Notes under the pieces: model-generated
Told to the model about the DNA's origin: nothing
Database searches by the model: none
What the model saw: only the letters and a program-made list of their open reading frames with translations
Part shown: positions 45,241 through 54,139 of the stretch, piece after piece
Layout: each line of letters opens with the position of its first letter
How positions within the stretch are numbered: the stretch's first letter is position 1
Position numbers and translations under genes: made by a program
Assembly (NCBI GenBank): GCA_963711215.1
Contig: CAVQDH010000009.1
Coordinates: 31,221-95,220, forward strand
Source: WHUA01 sp963711215
GTDB taxonomy: Bacteria > Pseudomonadota > Alphaproteobacteria > UBA8366
Reading direction: 5' to 3'
DNA: 64,000 bases

Positions 45241-46263
45241 ATGTCCTATCATGTCTATGTCACCGTGTCGGGGGAGGGCCGTATCGCGCGATTTTCGATG
45301 GATCGCGAAACCGGCGCGCTCGAACGGCGTGGTGATGCCGCTTTGCCCGGCCGCCCGGCGCCGATCGCCCTTCACCCCGACCGGCGCGTCATGCATGTGG
45401 CGCGGCGGGACGCGCATCTCATCACCAGCCTCCGTATCGACCCGGCGACCGGCGACTTGACGGAAATCGGCACGATCCCATCCGTGGAAGATCCCTGCCA
45501 CATGTCGACCGATCGCAAGGGCCGCTATCTGCTCGCCGCTTATTATCTGAGCCATAAGGTGACCGTGCATCGGATCGGCGAGGACGGCGCGGCGATCGAT
45601 CCGCCGGTCGTGTTCCGCGAGACCGCCATCGGCGCGCATTGCTTCCAGACCGATCCGTCGAACCGCTTCGTTTTCGTCCCGCATATCGCGCGCGAGGATG
45701 CGCCGAATGCGATCTTCCAGTTCCTGTTCGATGAGAAAACGGGGCAGATCACGCCGAACGATCCGCCGCGGGTGGCGCAGCCGGACTGGACCGGACCGCG
45801 GCACTACTGCTTCCATCCGGCCAAGGACATTGTCTATTTCTCGAACGAGCAGGGCTGCAGCGTCAGCGTCTATGCGCTCGACACAAAGAAGGGCACGCTC
45901 TCGCCGCTGCAGACCATCTCGACCCTGCCGGAAGGCTGGTCGGGTCAGAGCAAGTGCTCGCAGATCCGCATGACGCCCGACGGGCGGTTCCTCTATGCCC
46001 CCAACCGCGGCCATAACAGCATCGCTGAATTCGCCGTCGATCCGGCGAGCGGCCTTCTCACGGCCCTCGGCCACGCGCCGGCCGAGAAGATCCCGCGCGC
46101 CTTCGAGATCGACCCCGCCGGGCGCTTCCTGATCTCCGCCGGCCACGATACCGGCCACCTCGCCGTCTACCGCATCAAGAGCGACACCGGCCGGCTCGAC
46201 CAGATTGCCCGGCACGAGGTGGGCGCGGTGCCGATGTGGGTGACGATCATCCCGGCGGCGTAG
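45241..46263 (+). CDS. Lactonase-family (YbhE/Pgl-like) beta-propeller protein
   Basis: A 340-residue seven-bladed propeller with repeated 'YxxDxxTGxL' blades (RFSMDRETGALERRGD; LRIDPATGDLTEIGTIPSVE; YALDTKKGTLSPLQTIST; YRIKSDTGRLDQIARHEVG). It belongs to the family of 6-phosphogluconolactonase YbhE and 3-carboxy-cis,cis-muconate lactonising enzyme. There is no signal peptide, so it is cytoplasmic. Start ATG 45241 has GGAGG a few bases upstream. The substrate is unknown. Confidence 0.9.
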   Translation: MSYHVYVTVSGEGRIARFSMDRETGALERRGDAALPGRPAPIALHPDRRVMHVARRDAHLITSLRIDPATGDLTEIGTIPSVEDPCHMSTDRKGRYLLAAYYLSHKVTVHRIGEDGAAIDPPVVFRETAIGAHCFQTDPSNRFVFVPHIAREDAPNAIFQFLFDEKTGQITPNDPPRVAQPDWTGPRHYCFHPAKDIVYFSNEQGCSVSVYALDTKKGTLSPLQTISTLPEGWSGQSKCSQIRMTPDGRFLYAPNRGHNSIAEFAVDPASGLLTALGHAPAEKIPRAFEIDPAGRFLISAGHDTGHLAVYRIKSDTGRLDQIARHEVGAVPMWVTIIPAA

Positions 46264-46382
46264 CGCCTCCGGTCTGTCCCGGCGGCAATGAATACGCGCG
46301 CGCCGGATTCCGATGATAGGATCGGGCATCGAGCCGAGGCGCGGGCTCGTCGGAATCGATGCGACAAAGCGTAGGTGCAACG

Positions 46383-46799
46383 ATGACGGATGTGCATGAA
46401 GGCGGATGCGTATGCGGCAAGGTCCGGTATCGGACGGTCGGCGCACCGAAACGGGTGAGCGCTTGCGCATGCCGCTGGTGTCAGAAGCGGACCGGCAGCG
46501 CGCTCGGGATCTCGGTCTATTTCGACCAGCGGGATGTCGTGTTCACGCAAGGGGTGCTCAAGCCCTACGGGCTGATCTCCGATGCGGGCCGCTGGATCGA
46601 GAGCGAATTCTGCGCGACCTGCGGGACGACGGTCAGCTGGACGCTGGAATTCCTGCCCGGCTATCGCGGGATCGCCGGCGGCACGTTCGACGCGCCGACC
46701 TTCTGGTACGATCTCGAACGGTTCGTCTTTGCGCGCTCCAAGCCGGACTGGCTGACGATTTCGGATGGAATCGAAATCTGCCAGGCGATGCCCGGATAG
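46383..46799 (+). CDS. GFA-family (glutathione-dependent formaldehyde-activating enzyme-like) protein
   Basis: A 138-residue zinc protein. The Cys ligands of the GFA fold are visible: GGCVCGKVRYR, then SACACRWCQKRTGSALG and FCATCGTTVSW. Most members are of unknown substrate; few truly act on S-hydroxymethyl-glutathione. Start ATG 46383 (MTDVHEGG) has AGGTG close upstream. It stands alone between the lactonase and an MFS exporter, all rightward. Confidence 0.9.
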   Translation: MTDVHEGGCVCGKVRYRTVGAPKRVSACACRWCQKRTGSALGISVYFDQRDVVFTQGVLKPYGLISDAGRWIESEFCATCGTTVSWTLEFLPGYRGIAGGTFDAPTFWYDLERFVFARSKPDWLTISDGIEICQAMPG

Positions 46800-46892
46800 G
46801 CGGTGCCGCGACGCTTTCCTCGCCCATGATCCGGATCGCGGGTAAATTGGCGCCGACGGTCTCACGACGCAGCATCTACCGGGAGAGGCGGC

Positions 46893-48284
46893 ATGACCTT
46901 CGTCAGCGACCAAAATCGCCGTTGGTGGATTCTGGCCGCAATGAGCGGCGTGCTCGGCCTCGTCGTGCTCGATGAGACGGTGGTCGGCGTCGCGCTGCCA
47001 ACGATCCGGGCCGAGCTCGCCATGTCGCAGGTCGCCGCGCACTGGGTCGTCAATGCCTATCTGCTGACATTTACCTGCTTCGTCGCCATCGGCGGACGGA
47101 TGGGCGACAGCCTCGGCCATCGCAGCGTCTTCGTGGCCGGCATCGCGGTCTTCGGTCTCGCTTCGCTCGCCGCCGGCTCGTCGCCGACGGACATCTGGCT
47201 GATCGTCGCGCGCGCGGCGCAGGGGATCGGCGCGGCCATTATCTTCCCGGCGTCCTGGGCGATGATGACCACGATCTTTCCCGCGGCGCAGCGTGGGTTC
47301 GCGTTCGGTATCCAGACCACGATCGGCGGTATCTTCATGTCGACGGGCCCGCTGATCGGTGGCTTGTTCGCGGCGGCGATCTCGTGGCGCTGGATTTTTT
47401 GGATCAACCTGCCCGTCGTCGCCGCGGTTGCGGTCATCGTGCTTGCGACTTGGACGCCATCGATCGAATCCGCGCGGCGAGCGATGCCGAAAGCGCGCGG
47501 CGGTTTCGACTTTCTCGGACCGGTCGCACTGGTCTTCGGCCTGATCGCCGTGGTGGTCGCCCTCATGGAAGGCGCCGGATGGGGGTGGGGCGATCCGGTC
47601 ACATTGGCCCTGTCCGGCGGCGGCGCCGCCTTGCTTATCGTCTTCGCGGTCGTCGAGACGCGATGCCGGGCGCCGGTGATCGATCTCGGCTTGCTGCGGA
47701 TCGCGACCTTCACCGGCGGCGTGCTGATCTTCTTCATGTTCCAGTTCAACAAGATCATCGTCTTCGTCTTCGGGCCTCTCTATCTTCAGGACGCATTGCA
47801 CAGGTCGCCGATCGAGGCCGGTTTCGCCGTGATGATCGCCGTGCTGCCGACCCTGGTGACGTCGCTGATTTCCGGACGGCTGACCGACCGCCTCGGCGCG
47901 CGGCGGCCCATGATGCTGGGGCTGGCGCTCAATGGGGCGGCGGTCATTCTTCTCGCCATCGTCACCGCCTATGACAGTTATCCGTTGACGCTGATGCCCC
48001 TGGTGATCTGGGGCGCGACGTTGCCGTTCCTCGCGGTTCCGTCGCGGCGCGCCCTGATGAGCGCGGTCCCGCCGACGCAGCAAAGCCAGGCGAGCGGCGT
48101 CAACCTGACGATCCAAATGCTCGGCGGCACGATCGGCATGGCGCTCTGCAGCAGCCTCTTCACGGCGACCGGCAGCTTCCGGCTCGTCTTCCTGGTGACG
48201 GGCGCGCTCGTGCTCGCGGCCATGCTGGTCGGCTGGCTGATGGTCGAGCGCCCCCTGCCGTCGGCGGCGGCTTCGCGGTCCTAG
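46893..48284 (+). CDS. MFS drug exporter, DHA2 (EmrB/QacA) type
   Basis: A 463-residue transporter with about fourteen helices. Motifs are LVVLDETVVGVALPTIRAEL (motif D1), INAYLLTFTC-like helix 2, GGRMGDSLGHRSVFVAG (motif A), and AAIIFPASWAMMTTIFPAAQ. The DHA2 family exports lipophilic drugs by proton antiport. GGGAGAGG lies just before the ATG. No regulator or adaptor is adjacent. It ends LPSAAASRS. Confidence 0.93.
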   Translation: MTFVSDQNRRWWILAAMSGVLGLVVLDETVVGVALPTIRAELAMSQVAAHWVVNAYLLTFTCFVAIGGRMGDSLGHRSVFVAGIAVFGLASLAAGSSPTDIWLIVARAAQGIGAAIIFPASWAMMTTIFPAAQRGFAFGIQTTIGGIFMSTGPLIGGLFAAAISWRWIFWINLPVVAAVAVIVLATWTPSIESARRAMPKARGGFDFLGPVALVFGLIAVVVALMEGAGWGWGDPVTLALSGGGAALLIVFAVVETRCRAPVIDLGLLRIATFTGGVLIFFMFQFNKIIVFVFGPLYLQDALHRSPIEAGFAVMIAVLPTLVTSLISGRLTDRLGARRPMMLGLALNGAAVILLAIVTAYDSYPLTLMPLVIWGATLPFLAVPSRRALMSAVPPTQQSQASGVNLTIQMLGGTIGMALCSSLFTATGSFRLVFLVTGALVLAAMLVGWLMVERPLPSAAASRS

Positions 48285-48531
48285 ACGGCTTCCTTGCCCT
48301 TCTCTGGCCGAGCGACCGTCTGTCCGTCGCATTTAGCCGGAAATCACCGGGTTTGTCAAAATTGCGGGCGCCATGCCGGGCAATCGGCCGGAAAGCGGCC
48401 TTTTCGGCCGGTTCCTCACGAAGTCTCCGGACGACGTGAATTGCGCGGAGGGGCCGCGGCCGCTATCTCTGAGGCGAACCAATGGGGAGCCGGGCCGCCA
48501 TTGCCCGGGTCTGCGAGCGATAGGACGAAGG

Positions 48532-49470
48532 ATGGCGGACGCGGCGAGCCGTTCCCATAGAAGGCCGGCCTCAGGATGGCGCGAATGGATGCCCTGGTAC
48601 GACAATGCCGGGCGCCTTTCCGCCTTCAAGCTGGCCGTGCTGATCCTGCTGTTCATCCCGATGACGATGGTCGCCATCCGCTATCTCGACGGCGCGCTGG
48701 GCGCGCGCCCGATCAACGAAGCCGTGCATCAGATCGGCAATTGGACGCTTCGGCTCCTGCTGATCTCGCTCGCCATCAGGCCGGCCCGGAACATCTTGCA
48801 CTGGCCAAGGCTGATGCAGGTCCGGCGGCTGGTCGGGGTCGTTGCCTTCGTCTACGTGGCGGCCCACCTCACGCTCTATGCCGCGGATGAAGCCTTCGAT
48901 CTCGCGAAGGTGGCGACCGAGATCGTGCTGCGTATCTACCTGACCATCGGCTTCGTCGCGCTGCTCATCCTGGCGGCGATGACGCTTACCTCGACGGACG
49001 GCATGGCGCGGCGGCTCGGCGGCCGGCGGTGGCGGCGGCTGCACCAGCTGGTCTATGCCGCGACGCTGCTCGCGGTCATCCATTTCTTCATGCAGACGAA
49101 AGCCAATGTCGACGAGCCATGGGTCATGGCCGGCCTGTTTGCCTGGCTGATGGCCTATCGGGTGGCGGGCTGGTACGAGAAACGGCAGGGCGGCGTGCCG
49201 GACTGGCTGCCGGCCGTATTCGGCGTCGGCGCCGGCGCCGCCACGGCACTGGGCGAATCCGTTTACTACTGGATCAAGCTCGGCGTTGCGCCCGACAGGG
49301 TGCTGGCGGCGAACCTCGTCTTCACCGCGGGACCGCGTCCCGGATGGATCGTGGCTGCGATCTGCCTCGGTTTCGTCCTGGCCGGATTTGCGCGGAAGCG
49401 CCTGCTGCTGATCAACAAGCGGGCGCCCAAATTTTCCGAAGTGGCCGGGCGGCGCGGCGCCGTTCCCTAG
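48532..49470 (+). CDS. msrQ: MsrQ-like haem-binding membrane subunit (ferric-reductase-like)
   Basis: A 312-residue membrane protein of the MsrQ/YedZ family, which passes electrons from the quinone pool to the periplasmic Mo enzyme MsrP for repair of oxidised methionine. Helices include FKLAVLILLFIPMTMVAIRY, INEAVHQIGNWTLRLLLISL and VVAFVYVAAHLTLYAADEAF; His residues suited to haem b lie in the second and third. An extra pair of helices extends the C-terminus (NLVFTAGPRPGWIVAAICLG). Start ATG 48532 is preceded by AGGACGAAGG. No msrP is adjacent. Its stop overlaps that of the convergent aldolase. Confidence 0.85.
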   Translation: MADAASRSHRRPASGWREWMPWYDNAGRLSAFKLAVLILLFIPMTMVAIRYLDGALGARPINEAVHQIGNWTLRLLLISLAIRPARNILHWPRLMQVRRLVGVVAFVYVAAHLTLYAADEAFDLAKVATEIVLRIYLTIGFVALLILAAMTLTSTDGMARRLGGRRWRRLHQLVYAATLLAVIHFFMQTKANVDEPWVMAGLFAWLMAYRVAGWYEKRQGGVPDWLPAVFGVGAGAATALGESVYYWIKLGVAPDRVLAANLVFTAGPRPGWIVAAICLGFVLAGFARKRLLLINKRAPKFSEVAGRRGAVP

Positions 49471-50240
49471 TCCGGCATCGCCGCGCGAATGTCGCGCAAC
49501 GTGGCGGCGAGGATCTTGTAGTCGATGGAGTAGGCGATGAAGGTCGCGCCGCGCGTGCGCCAGGCGGCCGCCTCTTCGACGCTGCTGACATAGGCGCCGA
49601 TGTTGGTGCCCTTGCGCGCCAGCACGGCATCGATGATGCGGTCGACTTCCGCGCGCACGTCGGGATGCGTCAGCTCGCCGGGCAGGCCGAGCGACGCCGC
49701 CAGATCGCCCGGTCCGGGCATGATCACATCGAGCCTGACCGACGACAGCACCTCGTCCAGGCGGTCGATCACCGAAGCATCCTCGATCAGTCCGATCGCG
49801 AGCGTCATGTTGTTGGACCGTTCGACATAGTCGCTGAAAGGGCTCAGCCCATAGTCCGCCGCCCGCACGCCCGTGCAGGCCGGACGGTCGCCGGCCGGCG
49901 CATAGCGAAGCGCCGATACCGCGGCGGCCGTCCGCGCGGGCGAAAGTCCGACATGCGGAAAGACAATGCCGCGAACGCCGGCATCGAGCAGGCGCGCCAT
50001 CTGCGCCGGGGCGTCGTCGGCGACGCGCACGATAACCGACAAGCCGACGGCGTCGGCGGCGCGGACATGGCCGAGAACGTCCCGGATGTCGAGCGGCGCA
50101 TGCTCCAGATCGACGATGACGAAATCGAAACCGGCACGGCCTGCCAGCTCGGTATGCGCTGGGTCGGGCGAGAAGACGAACAGGCCGTAGACGCAGTCAC
50201 CGTCCTGCATCCGCTCGGCCAGGCTTCGGACGGTCGCCAC
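49467..50240 (-). CDS. HpcH/HpaI-family aldolase
   Basis: A 257-residue class II aldolase of the HpcH/HpaI/GarL family, which cleaves 2-keto-3-deoxy or 4-hydroxy-2-oxo acids to pyruvate and an aldehyde. It has FDFVIVDLEHAPLDIRDVLG with the metal-binding Glu region, GVRGIVFPHVGLSPARTAAA, and LDVIMPGPGDLAASLGLPGE. The start is GTG at 50240, two bases after the epimerase stop. With the upstream epimerase it probably processes a sugar acid. Confidence 0.9.
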   Translation of the reverse strand: MATVRSLAERMQDGDCVYGLFVFSPDPAHTELAGRAGFDFVIVDLEHAPLDIRDVLGHVRAADAVGLSVIVRVADDAPAQMARLLDAGVRGIVFPHVGLSPARTAAAVSALRYAPAGDRPACTGVRAADYGLSPFSDYVERSNNMTLAIGLIEDASVIDRLDEVLSSVRLDVIMPGPGDLAASLGLPGELTHPDVRAEVDRIIDAVLARKGTNIGAYVSSVEEAAAWRTRGATFIAYSIDYKILAATLRDIRAAMPD

Positions 50241-50242
50241 GA

Positions 50243-51148
50243 CTATTGCGGCCCCGGCGCGTAGGTCTTGCCCGGCGCGGTCAGATATTTGCGCAGCTCG
50301 TCCGCATAGACAAGCTCCGAATCGTCCTCCGGCGCATAACCGATCACCTTGCGCGCGTTGACCAGGCTCCAGCACGACCGCGCATTGTTCGATACGCCGT
50401 AGAAGGCCTGGAAGGGGACGCCATCGGCGTCGCGGATGTCGTCGGTCTCGATCGACTTGACGTAGAGCTGCTGCAGGTCGCGGTCGCTGATATAGCAGGC
50501 GAGGTCGCGCCGCAGGCTGATCTGGTTCTTGGCAAGCGCCGCGATGTCGAGGCCGCGCGGCGCGCCGATGCGGATGTTCACGCTTTCCACCGGGCGGCCG
50601 AAACGGCCGCAGGCGAAGACGAAGCCAAGCGACTCATACGCGATCTTGCACCAGCCATAGAGATTGTCGGATTTCGGGTAAGTCTCCGAATCGACGACAT
50701 CCATCTTGCCGAAATGCAGCTTCGACTCATACCAGTCCGTCGCGTGGTTGGAACTGGCGATGACGACGCGGCGGACGCCCTCCTCGAGCGCGAGCTTGTA
50801 CATGTTGAAGGCCATGTCGAGCATCTTGCGCTCGGCAATGTATCCGTCCACCGGATGGATCTGCGGATCGGCAAACCATTGGCGGTTGGGCCCCGTGGTG
50901 GTGCGGGGATCGCGCTGATTCGGCACCCGCGCGTTGTGGACGATGGCATAGGCGCCGCGGAAGTGCGCCCGATACTTTTCAACGTCCGGGTCCGATACGT
51001 CGGCGATAATGACATCGTCGATCGGGCCCTTCTTCGACTGCTTGGTCACGTCGAGCAGCACCAGCTCGTAGCGCTCGCGAAACGCCGGCAGCAATATGCC
51101 CGACACATGTCCGGCCGCGCCGGTAACGACGATCTTGCGCTTTGCCAT
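50243..51148 (-). CDS. NAD-dependent epimerase/dehydratase (extended SDR)
   Basis: A 301-residue short-chain dehydrogenase. It has the nucleotide-binding motif VVTGAAGHVSG, the AYAIVHNARV strand, the catalytic Ser in VVIASSNHATDWYE, and Tyr/Lys in NLYGWCKIAYES (YxxxK). It resembles uronate dehydrogenases and related sugar-acid enzymes in plan. It is translationally close (two bases) to the HpcH aldolase downstream, which supports a shared sugar or hydroxy-acid pathway. Confidence 0.9.
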   Translation of the reverse strand: MAKRKIVVTGAAGHVSGILLPAFRERYELVLLDVTKQSKKGPIDDVIIADVSDPDVEKYRAHFRGAYAIVHNARVPNQRDPRTTTGPNRQWFADPQIHPVDGYIAERKMLDMAFNMYKLALEEGVRRVVIASSNHATDWYESKLHFGKMDVVDSETYPKSDNLYGWCKIAYESLGFVFACGRFGRPVESVNIRIGAPRGLDIAALAKNQISLRRDLACYISDRDLQQLYVKSIETDDIRDADGVPFQAFYGVSNNARSCWSLVNARKVIGYAPEDDSELVYADELRKYLTAPGKTYAPGPQ

Positions 51149-51235
51149 TTCGCTTCTGCCCTCCCGTTATGCATTGGATTCTTGCGTTCGCTTATTTTGC
51201 GCGGAGAGGACGTGCGCGCCAAGGGGCAGGCTTTC

Positions 51236-52597
51236 TCAGGCCGATTTGCCCTGCGCAATCCCGGCGAGCGCGTCGCTGTCGAAGACCTTGGAGTCGACCT
51301 TCAGATAGGCCATGCGCTCCTCGGGCACGAGAACGACGTCCATGACGCCCGGCATGTCGCGGAGCCGCGCCGCAAGCGCCTTCCGTCCGTCGGCATCCAC
51401 ATCGCCGATGCGGGCGACGCGGGTCACGTAATGTCCCGGCTTCGCCATGGTCGCGGCGACAATGAGCCAGGCCAGCGCAATGCCGGCGGCGAAGAAAAAG
51501 ACGCCGGGTGAGCCGAAGGATTGATGCACCCAGCCGCCGGCCGCGCCGCCGACGAAGATGCCGAGGAACTGGGAGCTCGAATAGACGCCGCTCGCCGTTC
51601 CCTTGGCGTCGGGCGGCGCGGTCTTGGTGACCAGGGACGGAAGGCTCGCCTCCAAAATGTTGAACGCGGTGAAGAAGGCGACGATGGCGATGAGGCTAAT
51701 GACGATGCTCTGCGCGTCGCCCCACAACAGCACCTGACTCAAGACCAGCAGGAAGACTGCGCCGACGAAGACCTCCTTCATGCGGCGGTGCTTCTCCGCG
51801 ACGATGATGGCGGGAACCATGAACGCCACCGAGACCACGAGCACGGGAAGATAGATCATCCACTGTTCTTCCGCGGAGAGCGAGAACGCGCCAAGCAGCA
51901 GGTGAGGAACGACGAGGAAGCTGGCGGTAAGGATGGCGTGCAAGGCGAAGATGCCGAAGTCGAGCCGCAGCAGCTCTGCGTTGCGCAGCACCGATCCCAG
52001 CATGGATGGCACCGTCTCCGCGTCCCGGTGCACGGCGATGCGCTCCGGCGACGGCACGATCCACTTCGTGACCGCCATGCCAACGAAGGCGAGGATGACC
52101 ATGAGCCAGAAGATGCCGGATACATCCACCCAGCCGGCGACGATCGGCCCGATGACAAGCGCGACCATGAACGACATCCCGATGGTGATGCCGACGATCG
52201 CCATGGCCTTGGTCCGGTTCTCCTCACGCGTCAGGTCGGCGACCAGGGCGAGGATCACGGAGCCGACCGCGCCGGTGCCCTGCAGGATGCGGCCGATCAG
52301 CACGCCGTCGATAGAAGTGGAAACGGCGGCGACCGCGCTACCGAGCGCGAAGAGGCCGAGGCCGATCACCACCATGACCTTGCGCCCGACGCGGTCGGAC
52401 AACACGCCGAAGGGAATCTGCAGCAGCCCCTGGCTCAGCCCATAGGCGCCGAGCGCCAGGCCGATCTTGGCGGGCGTCGCGCCGTGCAGGTGCCGCGCAT
52501 AGGTCGCGAAGACGGGATAAATCATGAACAGGCCGAGCAGCCGGATCGAGAAGACCGATGCAAGAGAAAAGGCGGCGCGGGTTTCTTGGCGGTTCAT
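51236..52597 (-). CDS. YajR-like MFS transporter with C-terminal YAM domain
   Basis: A 453-residue transporter with twelve helices (FSLASVFSIRLLGLFMIYPV first; motif A GVLSDRVGRKVMVVIGLG) followed by a ~65-residue ferredoxin-like cytosolic domain (VDADGRKALAARLRDMPGVM, then RMAYLKVDSKVFDSDAL). This matches E. coli YajR with its YAM domain. Substrates are unknown; export is likely. It is upstream of the cyd cluster but a 245-base gap with no gene intervenes. Confidence 0.9.
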   Translation of the reverse strand: MNRQETRAAFSLASVFSIRLLGLFMIYPVFATYARHLHGATPAKIGLALGAYGLSQGLLQIPFGVLSDRVGRKVMVVIGLGLFALGSAVAAVSTSIDGVLIGRILQGTGAVGSVILALVADLTREENRTKAMAIVGITIGMSFMVALVIGPIVAGWVDVSGIFWLMVILAFVGMAVTKWIVPSPERIAVHRDAETVPSMLGSVLRNAELLRLDFGIFALHAILTASFLVVPHLLLGAFSLSAEEQWMIYLPVLVVSVAFMVPAIIVAEKHRRMKEVFVGAVFLLVLSQVLLWGDAQSIVISLIAIVAFFTAFNILEASLPSLVTKTAPPDAKGTASGVYSSSQFLGIFVGGAAGGWVHQSFGSPGVFFFAAGIALAWLIVAATMAKPGHYVTRVARIGDVDADGRKALAARLRDMPGVMDVVLVPEERMAYLKVDSKVFDSDALAGIAQGKSA

Positions 52598-52842
52598 GGT
52601 CCGGTCTCTTCGGCAGCTCGTCGACTCGGCAAATGCGCCCCGCAGATCCTTTCAGCCGGCAAAATGCATGATCCCGTGATGGCGTGGCGCCAAGGACCCA
52701 TGCGGTTCGAGCCGGTCAACCCTCCGTCGGTGGGAAAATTCCGGCACCCTTGCCGGCCCTGACAGGGCGGGAGCTTACCCTAAGCCGATACAAATGGCCG
52801 GGCAAGGCGATCGCAGACGGCGCCTTGTCGCAGGCCGGCTCG

Positions 52843-52980
52843 TTATCGGCCCGTTCTGCGCATGGGCTCGTCGGGGCGCGACTGGCGTCCGTTGTCGTCC
52901 ATGACCTCGAGCCACATCGCGTTGAGCACCGCGAAGGAGCAGGCGAGACCCAGACCCAAGACCCAACTGAAATACCACAT
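52843..52980 (-). CDS. cydX: CydX small subunit of cytochrome bd oxidase
   Basis: A 45-residue protein starting MWYFSWVLGLGLACSFAVLN and continuing AMWLEVMDDN. The MWYFxWxLGxxLA helix and the acidic residue after it are the hallmarks of CydX, a single-helix subunit that stabilises the haem groups of CydAB. It starts 16 bases after the cydB stop, the usual position. The C-terminal tail is basic (MRRTGR). Confidence 0.93.
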   Translation of the reverse strand: MWYFSWVLGLGLACSFAVLNAMWLEVMDDNGRQSRPDEPMRRTGR

Positions 52981-52996
52981 TGCTCGTCTCCGTCGG

Positions 52997-54137
52997 TTAG
53001 TAGCTGAGATCGTCGGCCTCGACCTGCTGCTCGGTCACCTTGCCGCGCAGCACGCGGTAAACGAAGGCCGTGTAGGCGAGGACGATCGGCAGGAATAGAA
53101 CGACGGCGATCAGCATGATCAGCAACGTCGTGCGGCTCGATGACGCATCCCAGACCGTGAGGCTGCTCGCCGGGTTGAAGGAAGACGGAAGGATGAAGGG
53201 GAACATGCTCACGCCAGCGGTTGCGACGACGCCGAATACGGCGATGCAACTCGCGAGGAAGGCAACGATCTCATAGCGCCGCCACGCGGCTATAGCGGCG
53301 AGCAATGCACCCAGCAGCCCCATCGCCGGCGCCGCCATCGTCCAGGGCATTGCCCGGTAGTTCGCGAGCCAGGCGCCGGTCTCACGCGCCACCGTCTTGC
53401 CTAGCGGGTTGGACGCCAGGTCATGGGCGAGGACGCTGGAGATGCGATAGCCGTCCAGTGCCGCGGTCCAGATCCCGGCCGCCGCGAAGAGAAGGATAAG
53501 CAGCAGGGCGCCGAGAATGGCGGCGGTCCCTGCCCGGGCCGCGACCGGGCCGTCTGTCTTCATGGCTGAGATAGGTTCCGCCATGCATCGCCAGCATCGC
53601 GACCGAGACCAGCCCGCTCAGGAGCGCGAAGGGGCTGAGCAGATCGAAGAAGCCGCCGTGGTAGGTCATGCGCAATGTTTCGTCGAAGACGAAGGGCGCG
53701 CCCAAGAGCGCGTTGCCGACGGCCACGCCGAAAATCAGCGCCGGCACGAAACCGCCAACGAAAAGCATCCAGTCCCAGAAGGCGCGCCAGCGGGTCCCTT
53801 CCAGCTTGCTGCGGTACTTGAAGCCCACGGGACGCAGGATGAGCGAGCAGAGCACGACGAACATCGCGAGATAGAAGCCGGAAAAGGCCACGGCATAGAT
53901 CGCCGGCCAGGCGGCGAAGATGGCGCCGGCGCCCAGGATCAGCCAAACCTGATTGCCTTCCCAGACCGGGCCGACCGAATTGATGGCGACGCGGCGCTCG
54001 CCGTCGGTGCGGGCGACGAAGGGCAGCAGGATGCCGACCCCCAGGTCGAAGCCGTCCATGACAGCGAAGCCGATCAGCAGCACGCCGAGCAGCAGCCACC
54101 AGATGACGCGCAATGTCGCAAAATCGAGGAAATCCAT
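52997..54137 (-). CDS. cydB: Cytochrome bd oxidase subunit II (one frameshift)
   Basis: A membrane subunit of about 379 residues. The N-terminal part (MDFLDFATLRVIWWLLLGVL, then FAVMDGFDLGVGILLPF and NSVGPVWEGNQVWLILGAGA) is classic CydB. The frame breaks near 53568, right after AMHGGTYL; removing one base gives AMKTDGPVAARAG and the C-terminal half to EADDLSY. ATG 54137 is preferred to ATG 54143 because AGGAGA lies 8 rather than 2 bases upstream. It follows cydA with a short overlap zone and precedes cydX. Confidence 0.92.
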
Positions 54138-54139
54138 GA

